A DNA stretch of 64,000 nt from Castanea sativa (Eukaryota > Streptophyta > Magnoliopsida > Fagales > Fagaceae). The stretch is taken from assembly GCF_040712315.1 (NCBI RefSeq), contig NC_134015.1, positions 57,799,964-57,863,963 of the forward strand, given 5' to 3'. This document shows, in pieces, positions 1 to 11,328 of the stretch; position 1 is the stretch's first letter, and every line of letters begins with the position of its first letter. The position numbers and the translations under genes are program-made. The notes below the pieces were generated by a model. It made no database searches, had not been told where the DNA came from, and worked only from the letters and a program-made list of their open reading frames with translations.

Positions 1-1016
1 AAATATAATAATACTTCATAGTTGTTCAAAGGAACCTAAGTTGAGACGAAGAAGATTTGAAAGGAGGCCATTTAATTTGTGCCTTTGGAAGCAACGAAAA
101 GTATGGTACATAGGATAGATTTATTATTATTGTACATAATGGCAAGGGATAGAGACTTTTTATAACTAAGCCGAAATTTCACAATGAACTTTTGACGTAA
201 TGCATGGGAACAACGTTAGCTCAATGAAAATTAACTATCAAAAGTCCAAGTCTATACAAATATGCGATCTAGTAAAGGAAATTTCATGTTTTGTTCCTAA
301 AGATTTTTTTTTATTTTTTAGAAACAAGAGTATTTCTACTAAGAAGAAATGAAAGAAAGCATCCATGAAGTTTCAATCTTTCTTATTATAAAAACAAAAA
401 AGAATAGAATAGAAAGAAAGAATCTTTGAAGTTAATCAGGTATTGAAGATATATATGTACCGTTTCTAATGTAATTAATTTAATTGATCACAATCATTGA
501 ATCTACCAAATTTAACCAGATATGTAGTTGGGCTTATGAACTTCATATAGGCTCTTGGATATAAATAGTGGTAGAAATCTCCTTGGTAAGTAACTCAATG
601 AAAAATTAATTACTCCATTTTAGAGTATACTTGTGCAGTGTTAATTAAGGTTATGCATGCCTTTGATTTTTCCCTATAATTCATCACTGTCAAGAAAGTG
701 TTGAATTTGTGCAAGAGAATATAAGTTCCTCCTTGGAAAGTGAGACTAATTTTTGGAGAATTTTTGGCATTGACGAGAGAAAGGTCTATTTTCTGTTGTG
801 TGGATAAAACAAGTAGTTAAGGAAGCCTCAAACCTTGGCGATGGAACCTTATATGAACATGGCTTAGATAAGTTCTAAATGTTTATGTTTTACTCTTTTG
901 TCCATTTCATAAAAACCGTCGATTAAATTAGGGCATGAAAGACTTGTTTAAAGTAATTCCAAAAGAATAAGGCCTTTTTCCTACTTGCTATGTATTTTTC
1001 TTGTTTCTCTGAGCAG

Positions 1017-1070
<54 letters not shown>

Positions 1071-1085
1071 AGATTGTGTTGAAGA
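1..1085 (-). repeat. Inverted copy of the GUB_WAK gene promoter and first codons
   Basis: The reverse complement of about 42-1085 matches 15765-16790, the promoter and start of the gene fragment in block C. Read on the minus strand it holds the start codon and the 11 residues MASFQIFFVST near positions 40-75, then meets a TAG stop where homology ends. The shared promoter includes the tract atggtacataggatagattt. A rest of the gene is not present to the left within the window. It may be a truncated transposed copy or one arm of a former inverted duplication. Confidence 0.9.
1022..1068. repeat. (TA)n microsatellite
   Basis: An uninterrupted TA run of about 45 bases. The orthologous place in block A' (49817-49861) is a TA run of similar length. 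Confidence 0.97.
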
Positions 1086-1149
1086 CTTGTTATATATTGT
1101 TATATTGTTAGGCTTGTTATATATTGAAGACTTGTTATATATTTTTTTT

Positions 1150-1421
1150 TCCTTCTTCTGCCGCCAATCTATCCATGGAGGTGGAACAACGGTGGAGGAG
1201 AAAGAGATGGAGAGAGAAACATAGAGAGAGAGTCAAACATAATACTTTTTTTGGGTTTAGAGATCGATATAAAATATAATAAATTAGGGATAATTAATGA
1301 GATCCTAATCAGAATATTAGCATTAATGAGAATTTTTTTTTTTTTACTATTGGATCTAGTTAAATCCAATGGTATAGAAAAGGTGTAACTCTTTAGAGTT
1401 ATATCAAGTGTAACTTAAACA

Positions 1422-1425
<4 letters not shown>
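1150..1425 (-). repeat. Small interspersed repeat with an internal palindrome
   Basis: The reverse complement resembles 17528-17760 and 63495-63680. Shared marks are a start like gatgggttcaagttacac, a fold-back around ggtgtaactcttt-agagttacacc, the tract ccattggatttaa and a tail rich in TCTC. Each copy abuts a TA or CT run. The size, repetition and fold-back suggest a MITE-like element, but clear target duplications cannot be defined because the flanks are microsatellites. Confidence 0.55.

Positions 1426-1481
<56 letters not shown>
1426..1481. repeat. (CT)n(TA)n compound microsatellite
   Basis: A CT run passes directly into a TA run. The copy in block A' (50171-50257) has the same structure but is longer in both parts. 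Confidence 0.97.
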
Positions 1482-1485
<4 letters not shown>

Positions 1486-3466
1486 GATAGTTGAGAGGTG
1501 AAAAATTTGACTGCATGTTTCTATTAGAAAGACCAAGAAGTGTCTACCCTTTTTTTTTTTTAGAATAAGTGTCAACCAATTAAATTACAAGTCATGTTAG
1601 CTTTTGTGTTTCAAAACATAGGAGCTTTGTTGAGAGTAATATTTGAGAAGACATGATGAATGGTACTTATGCTTGTTTTTACCTCTTTTTTTGTATCTCT
1701 TTTCCATTTTCCTTCTTTTTGGAAAGCTTAAATATTAGATTGGGGGAGAGGAAAAAAAAAAAGATGATGAAAGGGAATTACTTTCATTATAATGATACTC
1801 TTTTTTATAAAATTATAAGACCACGATTTTTTATGTATTTAGATACGTTAAAAAAAAAAAAAAAAGGCAAAAGGCAAAAGGAAAAAAGAAAAATGAATTT
1901 ATAGTCTATAAAAAATCTTACAAAATCTTCATATTCTTTTCTAAAAACAAGTAAATAAGAAACAACATAAAGACAAAGATATTTTGAAGAAGTACTCTTT
2001 TGTTTTTCTCTTCTTTTATTTTTTAAGGTAGAATCTATTGAATCAAATTTAGAAAATTGAGTATATTTTGTTTGTTTGTTTGTCTAAAGAAGGACATTGT
2101 ATTTTCTTTTGTAAGGGGGGTTTTCATAATTCTAATGCCAAGAAAAGTTTAAAGATTTTCAATGTCCTTTCTGTTAAAACAAGAAAAAGAAAAAAAAAGT
2201 TGTTGTACTTAGTTGAAACTAGAAACACAAAAGAATCAATCTAATTTCTTGATGATAATGATGGGTCTCAAAACGCGGTCGTTTTATGTCATTAGTTTAT
2301 TACCTAACTAGAATCAAAATGACACAGTTTTGCGAGACTTTTATTCTAAATTCTAATTGGATTTACTTCTCAGGACTTGTAATTCTAGTGCTTTCATATA
2401 GATAGGAGTTCTTTACCAGTTTGTAACAATTCTAGTGTGTTTCTATTCTGTACTTGTGTCAACTGAATTTTCATGTTGAGATTCTGTTAATAAATTGAAT
2501 CTTCTTGCTTTTGCACGTCGAATGGGCCTTCTTTTGATTTTTTTGTTTTAATCAAATTAAATTGAAAGGGTGAACGGTAATTTGATACTTCTGTGAAGAT
2601 GGTTCTGGTGGAATTTGGCATTCTCTGCAATGCATTACCATCTTTCATTAGATGCTCATTGCGTTATTGCACTTTTGATTTGTTTCAATTAAGTAAAAGA
2701 GCCGGTATGTGTTATTGTACTTTTAATACAAATAATTTGTTCCACTTTTTTCATGTCAAAAAAAAAAAAAATTTGTTCCACTTTTTGTGTTCTATTTAAT
2801 GCTCCACTAATTATGTTTGTGAATGTCTTTTTCTTTTTTTAACTTCAATTCTTTTATAAGAAAAGTGAAAAGATTACATGATAAGTTTTAATTAGTGGAA
2901 TGTAAACTATAATAATTCTAATATTTATTTATAATAATAAGGATAATGATAATATTAATAATTATTTATTTATTTATTTTTATTGACATTCATTTTTAGA
3001 TTAAGGTTGACTCTTGACTATCCTAAAAACCCAACAATTTTACACCTCACTATTATCTTTAATCATTTATTTAAAAATTTTAAATAACAAGATACAAAAA
3101 GTCTCTAATAACCCAAAATCTCTTTTCTTCGTCTAAACTAAACTATATTAGTACTAGCCTTGTTACATGCATTTTACGCTTAAAATGAAACTTTTTTTTT
3201 TTTTTTTTTTTTTTGTCTAGTGTCATAATTTTCCTTTTTTTTTTTTTTTTTTTTGAATAAGTTTGTTTTGAAAACATAGATTAATAGGAGAGTGTCCAAT
3301 TTTGTAGGTATTTTAAGTGGAGTTAAAGATATATTTTTACCAAGTTGTCCTTAAGTTTTTTATGTTAAACCTAAGGTCCAAAGATATTTCTAAACTACAT
3401 AAAAATCCAGTCCAAAGAGGAGGAATCCTCTTATTGATAGTATGTGTAATCCTCTTATTGATAGTA

Positions 3467-3499
<33 letters not shown>

Positions 3500-3686
3500 T
3501 CCTAATTTACATTAATTATTATTTTTTATTTGATAGTTGGTGAGTGCCAATTAAAATACAAGTTACTTAGAAAATTAAAATTTTAATAATATAAGAGGTA
3601 ATTACACTCCCCTACTTTGAGTTTTGAGGAAATGACACTGTACCACAAACTTGTATGAAAAAAACACTTTTCCCCCTTAACATTCA
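1482..3686. other. Non-coding stretch of block A
   Basis: AT-rich sequence with poly-A and poly-T runs and a TG/TA microsatellite at 3471-3500. The short reading frames here are built from runs and microsatellites, show no recognisable domain, and are disrupted in the other copy. I see no gene. Confidence 0.7.
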
Positions 3687-3964
3687 GGCTGAGTTTGGAT
3701 AGGGTGGCTGCGTCTGGCGTTCGCGTTTTTGACTTTTTTTTTTTTTTTTTTTTCTTCCCTGCGCACACCTTCCAACAGGGGACAGGTGTACTGTGCACCA
3801 CTGTGCGTGAACAATAACCGCACAGTGGTGCATTGTTCATGTACTTTTCAGATTTTTTAAAATTAAAAATGGGACCCACGTCACTATTCACCCATTTAAA
3901 AATTATTTTACTACAGTGTTTTCAGTTTTCAGTTTTCAGTTTTCAGCTGTATCCAAACGGACCC
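3687..3964. mobile_element. PIF/Harbinger-type MITE, unit 1 only
   Basis: The 278-base element has ends GGCTGAGTTTGGATA (left) and, on the reverse strand, GGGTCCGTTTGGATA (right). These fit the abundant plant terminal repeats of the GGGTCTGTTTGGATA type. It is flanked by TCA on both sides, a 3-base target duplication. Block A' at about 52448 has the uninterrupted empty site with one substitution, so the insertion is directly shown. Inside are a poly-T run, a short inverted repeat around cacagtggtgca, and a tandem ttttcag repeat near the right end. It has no coding capacity. Confidence 0.85.
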
Positions 3965-6734
3965 TCAATTGACCAAATTTTGTTAAATTAATATTAAATT
4001 TTTTTGTTGTTGTAGAAAATTAGAAATATTTTTTAAAAAAATTTATTAACCTGCCCTTTGCTCTATTGTCGACCACAACAAGTTGTGTAAACATTTTTGA
4101 AATTTATTGTGGTTCTAAATTTTTTGAATAAGTACATTCCCTATCACAATAGATAGATCTTACGTAATCTTGGAACCTATACGGGAATTAGATACGTACA
4201 TATATTTGATGGCAATGGATAAGATAACTAGTATTGCCTAATCCTAAGCTGGAATGGCTGCACTTGAAATTCACTTTGTGATATTAGTTAGTTATTTGTT
4301 TTAAGATCATTAATTAAGCCAGCATATTTAGAAACTAGAAAGTTTGAAACTGAGGAACATATGAACTAACAGTAATCTCCTATATTTTTCTTTGTTTGTT
4401 TATTTGCTTTGGCTTGGTTAATTGAATTGTGGCTCATCTTTGTTTATTTCTATTAACTACTGTTTAGTATATTTACTATTTGAGCTTAAGTGTGGTTATT
4501 ATTTCGTCATATAGGGAACGATTAGGGAAATTAGGGAATCTAAAAAGTTGCAAGTTGGTTGACACTGTTATGATATATTATAATATAGGAGTCATGAAAA
4601 AACTACAGATATAAAGTTTTGAATTTTAACAGTTTTACGTATTTAGATTGAAATTTGGTGCAATAGTTAGGGCTATTACATCACATAATCTCTTCTCAAT
4701 GGTTCAAATCAAAATTAAAAAATTAATTTTGATACTAACTATTAGATCAAGAAAGTTAAAAAAGTATTTAAAAAAAGGTGAAAGATAAATAAGTTTAAAA
4801 TTTTGAAAAATAAAAATAACGTAAGAGGAGTGGTATGATGTAACAACCCTAACTATTTCCCTAAATACCATGACATTACCAAAGACAAAGTAACCAATTT
4901 CATTGATTTCAATTTAATATGAGGTTACTGACCCCTAGAATAGGATAGAAGATGCACTAATATGCACGTAAAGACCAACCTTATCAATCAAGTGGTTGTC
5001 ATTAAATGCTTGAGAACAAAATACTTACCTGATTGCAAGATAATAAATGGGTAAATAGCTCAGTTGGTACAGCTCAGGCCCAAAAAAGGTTTAGGCCCAA
5101 GGATCTTGTTTTGGGCTGAGGCTTGATGGTTCTTGGTGTGTGATGGGCTTTTGTTTGGATTGCAAAAGGAGAATGTGATGTGGTAATTTGGCACATGAAA
5201 AACTCTCAAAAGACTTAATAACAGTTATTAATATACAGTTTAGACTAGATTTATCAAAATTATTTATAATATCATCACGGTTTAAATTTGATTGAATTTC
5301 GGTCCGACTTTAAAGACTTTGAACTTCTCAATTTTCAGGTTCTTTGAATGATTTGGGTTTCAAAATAGATAATTTATTCAATTGCATATAGTAAATTAGA
5401 GTAAGATACTTCTAAACATGTTTAGAGTAAAACTTTTACCTTTATATAAAACCCCCCAAGTATCACATAGCTGACTACACTCAAGTTTGGAACCCAACGA
5501 GCCTGGCTGCTACAAGCTTAAAGCTGCAACAGTCTTGTACGAAGTTGCTGCTTATACTTGCTACTATTGCCTTGTACCAAGGCCACCCTCACTAGCAGCC
5601 ACTTTAATTAAAGTTGTTCATGGAACAAAGTAATGATGCTCCTACATCACTTGTGGGCTAATACTGTCAATACCTTTATTCAGCAAAGGCTAGGCCCATC
5701 CCATTAGGTGAGTGGATGAAATTCATGTGGTAAAAGAACCACCGAGCCTTTGGACCTAGTCTTTAACTCTTTAATTCCCAATCATACATGTTCTCGAGCC
5801 AATTTTATAAGTTCACATTAAACGATAAAGATTTGGCTGTTACCCTATAAATCTATATATATTGAAAAGCTCTAGTATTTGCTTGATGGGTATTGAAACT
5901 AATTTTTGAGCAAAAAGATCGATAGATTTTATTAAATAGAAAATTAGCTAAAATCAGCTAAGAATACATTATTGATATGCGATGGAACATTCTTCATTTA
6001 CACTGAAAAATCTCTAAAATATCTTGCATGTCTCGCCAGATTGTGAGCTACCATATTGAAACTAATTTAGTAGAACATAATAGATATAGTACTAATGTCA
6101 TAAATTGGTTAGGTAAAAAATTTGATGAACATATACAAACTACATAAAAATAAAAAGGTCAAGCTGACTCAAGCATAGAAAACTATTATAGTTCAAGCTG
6201 GCTGAGCCAATTATTTAAAAAAAAAGTCGGCTGAGCCAAGAAAACCAAAACTCCTTATTTATAACACAAATGACATGAACATAATTTGTAACAATCTCAA
6301 ATGATTTCCTTTTTCTTCTATAAAAAAAAAAATTCCTTTTCTTATTTTTTGTAAATCAAAATGCTAATAAGGGAATGACAATGACATGGGCCCTTATTGA
6401 ACAGACTAACACTAGAGTAGAGGTTTCCAAACCCTTATTGAAGGTATCCCAATAACTTCAATGATAACTTGGCAAACACTGTTTTTGGCTTTTGTAGAGT
6501 GCAAGAAAAGAAAAAGGAAAGTACTAATAAAGCTTTTAGGCTTTTCCTTCTATTATTATTATTTTTTTAAATTTACCAACAAGGCAACAAGTACCAAAAC
6601 AGCAAAATAAATACTAATTAAAAGCTTTTATGAGGTTATTTTCATAGCTTATTTAATTTATTTAGTTTATTGGGCAAACTCGATGTTAAAAAAAATTGTA
6701 TATTCCCTTTTGAAATGAAATTAAGTAGAGTAAA
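3965..6734. other. Non-coding stretch of block A
   Basis: No gene is seen. Near 5050 is a tract, tagctcagttggtacagctc, that looks like a tRNA A box, but no matching B box or cloverleaf follows. Near 6200-6239 an 11-base direct repeat (ggctgagccaa) brackets a 29-base unit missing from block A'. Confidence 0.65.
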
Positions 6735-6910
6735 ATAGAAAAGTTTTTTTTTTTTTTTAATACAATATAGAAATTCTACTCTAACCTAATCTAAGTGTAT
6801 ATGTGTGTGAAAGCTCCCTCTTGAAAACTTGAACCCCGGCCCTTATCCCTACACCCCACAAACACTTAAACTTGTAGAGTGACCATCGCACCAATTGTGC
6901 TGTAATAGAA
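6735..6910 (-). mobile_element. tRNA-derived SINE (minus strand)
   Basis: On the minus strand the sequence begins near ctattacagcacaattggtg, contains an A-box-like segment, then gccggggttcaagt as a B box, then the tract agggagctttcacacacat, and ends in an A-rich tail seen as the poly-T at 6745-6758. This order is that of tRNA-derived plant SINEs. Another copy sits at the same place in block A' (about 55205-55380), so the insertion predates the duplication. Confidence 0.65.
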
Positions 6911-8559
6911 AAGTTTTTTATCATAAGAATCAAAAGATCATATCCCAAAAATATTTATTGGCACGTGTTGTGTGCTAATCAAAGCACAAGCACATGATGT
7001 GTCATGCGTGTTTATTGTTTTTTTGGGATAAAGAGTCATGTGTATTTATTGACTAAGTAACCAAACATAAAAAAGTACTAGAAAACTAGTCATTAATTCA
7101 GAAATAAATAAAAATAAACTATGACCTTTATGTCAACTTTGTCAAGAAATTCCTTCTAAAAAAACACTTTGTCAAGAAATTTGTTGGATAAAAATTTCAA
7201 AAATAAATATCAACCAATTTAAGCTATTTCCAGTTGGATGACAGCAAATATTCCCTAGCAAAGTTTTCAAAAATGAATAGATGATACCATCCTTTATTTT
7301 TCTCAGTTGATTGTTGAAGGAATTCTGTCTGCATTTTAAAAGTTACTCTTAAATCTCATTTGATTCCTGAAAAATATCAGCATTTTCTCCTCTAAAAACG
7401 CTAAGGTGCACACTTTTTCTCTTGAGTCAATCTTTGCCTGCAGCTGATGGGCTTAGTGAGGTGTGGGCCTACTGTGATGAGTGAGACTTGGGCTTACGGA
7501 AGTGTGTTGCGGATTGGTAGGTCTTGAGTAACTGATGAAAGTCAGGCCTAAATCCAAATAGAGCAGATTGGGCTTCCTAAACGGGTCGGGTTGACCTGGC
7601 CCAAACCTAATAACGTGTGCTTCCTTTGTTTGTTTAGTTATTTGTGGATTTGATTTTGTGATTGGGTTTCCGGTTTGTTAAAACAAGTGGGTTTGTTATT
7701 ATCAAGTTTCTGATCCGCCGTTTATAAAAAATAAATAAAATTTCAGATTCGCCACTCTAACCTTACCTGAGAAGATCGGTGCTTGCCGGAGAAGAAAGGG
7801 TAAAATTGGGAAATTGGATTAGGGAAAGGAAATTGAACCCAAACCCTCCACCACTCAATCATAAATGGTTCCACAAGAACGCTAAAGCTTGTAAATCCTA
7901 GTCTATAGTTGTTTTGGGTTTCAAGAAAATAAAAAAGCTTGGCTTAAACTCACCTGAAAAAGAAAAAGAAAAAAATTCTTACAGATGAAGGAGTTCCATT
8001 GTAAGTAATAATGCCTAGAAGCCCAAAAAACTGAATATAAGATTCAAACAAAAGTGAATTTGTCTTTGTATAGAAGATGAAGGAAGGAGCAAGACACAAT
8101 TTAATAACAAAGAGAAACACCTTTGCTGCCCAGTTCTGAAGTTCTAGAGATGGTTGAGAGATACAGAGAGACAAAGAGAGAATAACGGAGAGAGAATGAG
8201 AGAAAAGTTGCTTTGTGGGATTTATTTTTTTTTGGCCCTTGGATTGCTTCACTTACACGTGTCCTTCATCTATTTAAAAAAATGGAGAAAACAGGAGGGT
8301 ATTAAACGGGAGGTGAGCTGTCCCGTAATTTTTTAATAAAAAAATGTCAAACCATTAAAAAAATAATAACAAATCATTGTTCAGTTAAAATAACACCACA
8401 AACAGTAGTTAGTAAAAAAAATACTCATATATCTCATTTTTAAAAGTTGAGAGACCAATTGTGCTTCCTTCAAATTTAAGGAACCAATTGTGCACATAGA
8501 GTAAACTTGAGGGATCAATATTGTAGTTTCTCCTGAAGGAAAAAATTAGCTAAAATGGT

Positions 8560-8678
8560 ATAGTGAGACCCATGAATAGTAACAAAAAATATCGTGAGAC
8601 TCATGAATATTAACAAAAACATGCTGAATAGTAAAATAAGTTTACAAAAATAATTTTTGCCAAACGGATACTAAGGGG
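8560..8678 (-). mobile_element. Partial MITE of the family seen at 31616
   Basis: On the minus strand it reads like the element at 31616-31796: a start like agtatccgtttggcaaaaat, then acttattttactattca and repeated atgagtctcac-type segments. The far end is not found, so it is a fragment or a diverged copy. Block B' has the same fragment near 60060-60180. Confidence 0.6.
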
Positions 8679-8713
8679 GTTTACCTGAAGCTCAAATAAA
8701 GGACTAGAAATGG

Positions 8714-8715
<2 letters not shown>

Positions 8716-8762
<47 letters not shown>
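8716..8762. repeat. (TA)n microsatellite
   Basis: An uninterrupted TA run. The corresponding place in block B' (about 60220-60242) is only an A-rich run, so the array either expanded in unit 1 or collapsed in unit 2 after duplication. Confidence 0.95.
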
Positions 8763-8766
<4 letters not shown>

Positions 8767-8889
8767 GGTTCAAAGTCCTTGTGTTGTACGGATTTAGTTG
8801 TGAACAAATTTATTGAGAAATAATGAATTAGATTGAATACAAGTGATATGCATGGTAATCAAGCAAGGTATCCACTTAGCACAATTTTC

Positions 8890-9030
8890 ATGTCCTTTAA
8901 AGCCATATCGGGTTTAAAGATGAATTTGGGGAAATTGGAATTGGTACTGGTTGGACGGGAGTCGGACATGGAGGCTTGGCGTCTATATTATTATTTATTG
9001 GGGTGTAAAACATCTGGGTTACCAATGAAT
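8890..9030 (+). pseudogene. LINE reverse-transcriptase fragment
   Basis: The frame gives MSFKAISGLKMNLGKLEL, then VGRESDMEAW, then LLGCKTSGLPMN. This matches the plant LINE (L1-type) reverse-transcriptase pattern of SGLKxNLxKSE followed by a Cys-containing LGCxxxxLPxxYLGLP segment. Only about 47 residues remain and the catalytic part is absent. It is a fossil of a mobile element, duplicated with block B. Confidence 0.75.
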
Positions 9031-9885
9031 TAGATTGAATATAAGTGGTACATGTGGTAATAAGATAACAAGATATATGACTTGCTTTCTTTTCTATTCT
9101 TACTTCTAAATTATTCTCTCCCTCAGGTTGTGGCATGTGATAATCTCTACACTTTGGTTTGAACTTTGAACCATAAATGAAATAGTTGTATTCTTACTTT
9201 TAAATTTTCTATATTTGCCATGGTTAATACCTTGTGTGAGTTGTGTCCCTATCAAAGCATGAGAGTCGTTAGTTTCCACTTACTAAAATGCCACATTTTG
9301 TTCAATTAGATGTAGATATAATTTTGTGAGTTGAAAAAATTTAGGCCAGCGTGTATTCATGCAAAGGCACAATAAAACTGCTTTCTTGCTTGAAAATTAT
9401 TTTTCCTTACTTGTTTTTGGGGATCCCATTGAAATCTTTAGAATTGCTAAGTTCTGACAACTTCATTTTGTCTAACATGCAGTGCCTAGAGACTTAGCCT
9501 TCCCACTTTGGTACTCCTAGAATGTAGTGATGTTGTGCTCTTTCTTCTCATATTTATGATGGAGTCCAGAAATTAAATGCATTGTAAGGTCCACCATTAA
9601 TATGAGAAAAATGGCACAATTTTGTCTACTATAACCTAATAATTTTCCCTCACTTTGATTCTTTCCTTAATTAAGGGGTTATTTATTTTTATACAAATGA
9701 TGAGATATATGACTCGTGAAGAAGATAAAACTATGAACAATTTTTTTTTTTAATGTTTGTGTTAGCATGTAATGTACGCATGCAATAACATCCAGGTTGA
9801 TAATTTGGATATGGATCAAGTACCACCATTGCAATTTGATATTAACATATTTAGTTTCTTTTTCATAATGTACATACATATATAT

Positions 9886-10046
9886 GTGAGTTCTAGTTAG
9901 TTTAACTGGTAAAATCTCTGATGGTTATATAAGAAATCTGAGGTTCTATCTCCGCCTACACTAAAAACAGATTGGTGTCTTAGTCTGATGCTAAAAAGTT
10001 ATCATCAGGAGCGGATGCTATAAGTTGAAACTCTCTAAAAAAAATA
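9886..10046 (+). mobile_element. tRNA-derived SINE (unit 1)
   Basis: Begins near gagttctagttagtttaac, has an A box (tagtttaactggtaaaatc), a B-box-like segment (gaggttctatctc), the segment attggtgtcttagtctgat, and ends in an A-rich tail that grades into a TA run. The order matches Au-like plant SINEs. The large element sits immediately downstream of its tail. Confidence 0.72.
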
Positions 10047-10070
10047 TATATATATATATATACATATATA

Positions 10071-11328
10071 TTGTAAGTGCACAATTGCACCTGGACCCAA
10101 GAACAGTTATGGGCTCAGGCCCAATGAGCCTTAAACAATACGAATTTGTAGAGTGTGGGCTTTAAACCTAGGTTAGAAGTGTATGGGGATTAAATGACAC
10201 ACTAAAGATTGCCAATACCTGGAAACAACAAGGAGTAATGTAAATAGGCCTCCTCGGACGTAAGCCGAGAGCTGTTCTTATATTATATCTCTCTCTTTGT
10301 CTTTTTTCTTTTTAGGTTACAAAAAGTTCCCCCCCTGTTTCTGTTCTAGGTCCCTCCTTAAATACTCCTCTTTTTAATACTTTATACACGTGTTGCCCCA
10401 ACTCCTCCCTTAGCCTAGATATTTCTTTTCTTAGTGTCTTTGAACAGTAACTAGAAGTTTCCCTTCCACTATTCAAGTGTCACTTCCCCATTAATGCGGC
10501 CAGGGTGGTAGGTGCAGGGTCTTTAATGTGGAGGTAACAGCCTTTACCTTTGACATTTTTCCAACATCGGTGCTTCTAGGACATTCAAGGGTTCACCCCC
10601 TTTAACCATTGGTCTTGACCGTGTCATTCCCTAACCTTTACCATGAAGTCCTGGGTTCTCTGGTGTCAATCCGAGGGGAAAAACATCCTCGGCTGGATCC
10701 TCGGATCCTCGGCGCATGGGCCGACCCGAAGTACTAACAAGCCCTAAACTCAAGAGCAGGTCGGCCTTCCTTAGCAAGACCCAACGGCCCATATTCCTAT
10801 CAAGATCTTTTTACTCCCCACAATAGCCCCTCAAAACTCTAATTTTCGACATCCGAGGAGAAAAATAGGGTTTTGATCTAACGAGGATCCACTCCTACCA
10901 CTTTATAAGTGATGGCACGTGTGGAAATCGTTTCGCGTCCCAGAAGATGCCACTTGGCGGTTTTATTTTCAAAAACGCGCGCATTTATTACTGTAAGTTA
11001 CTCTTTGTCTCCCATGTTCAACGGTGAGATGGGCATCCAACGGTCCTCGTTACTCCACGAAATTTTAGGCGGGACAAATATAATTTCGAGGCCGCCTTTT
11101 CGCACGTCGTGACGCTTCGGGAACCTGCGCCTTCATTTAAGTCATCAGGGATCAATCCCATCAAAACAACAACAATCATTCTTTACCAGCAGAAAACCGT
11201 GGAAACTTGTACCTTCAACTTTGTAAGTTCTTGCTCTCTCTATTCTTAACCTTTTCTCCTCGGATACAGTCCTCGGCTGTCTTCGTAAACACCCTCCCCT
11301 TTAGAGTTTAACCTTTCGTTCTTTTCTA
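10071..11328 (+). promoter_or_regulatory. 5' region of the element: leader and promoter
   Basis: No reading frame of note. It contains repeated cctcgga tracts, a TATA-like cactttataagtgat near 10897-10911, and a downstream leader with a caacaacaatc tract before the first start codon at 11329. Its base composition is clearly richer in G and C than the flanking duplicated blocks, consistent with separate origin. No tRNA primer-binding site was recognised. Confidence 0.45.

Larger units (their letters stand above)
1..7302 (+). repeat. Segmental duplication block A (unit 1)
   Basis: This block is collinear and nearly identical with 48788-55772 in the same orientation. Both start with the same bases (aaatataataatacttcat) and both reach the shared sequence gatgataccatcctttatt. 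Differences are small substitutions, microsatellite lengths, a 278-base MITE at 3687-3964 present only here, and a 29-base stretch at 6211-6239 present only here. The window begins inside the block, so its true left edge is not visible. The right edge at 7302 joins block B directly, whereas the other copy continues into a purple acid phosphatase stretch. Confidence 0.95.
7303..10070 (+). repeat. Segmental duplication block B (unit 1)
   Basis: Matches 58811-61525 in the same orientation, starting at agttgattgttgaagg and running through a LINE remnant and a SINE to an AT microsatellite. The microsatellite at 8716-8762 is a long TA run here and a short A-rich run in the other copy. The block ends where the 5.4 kb element is inserted. 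Confidence 0.93.

Noticed and set aside
985..1224. Small plus-strand reading frame over the TA run
   Set aside because: The frame is made of microsatellite (repeated YI) and GA-rich sequence, and is changed in the duplicate. There is no sign of a protein.
3583..3891. Minus-strand frame of 102 codons
   Set aside because: It spans a MITE and its border, and the duplicate without the MITE has no such frame.
5050..5110. Possible tRNA gene (tagctcagttggtacagctc)
   Set aside because: Only the D-arm and A-box-like part is present. No anticodon arm, B box or acceptor pairing follows, so it is at most an old SINE piece.
7950..8252. Minus-strand frame conserved in both units (7950-8252 and 59457-59756)
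   Set aside because: Conservation follows from recent duplication. The protein is low-complexity, rich in S, L and F and ending in poly-F from a poly-A tract, with no domain.
8897..9136. Minus-strand frame conserved in both units
   Set aside because: It is the antisense of the LINE reverse-transcriptase remnant, and the sense frame explains the sequence better.
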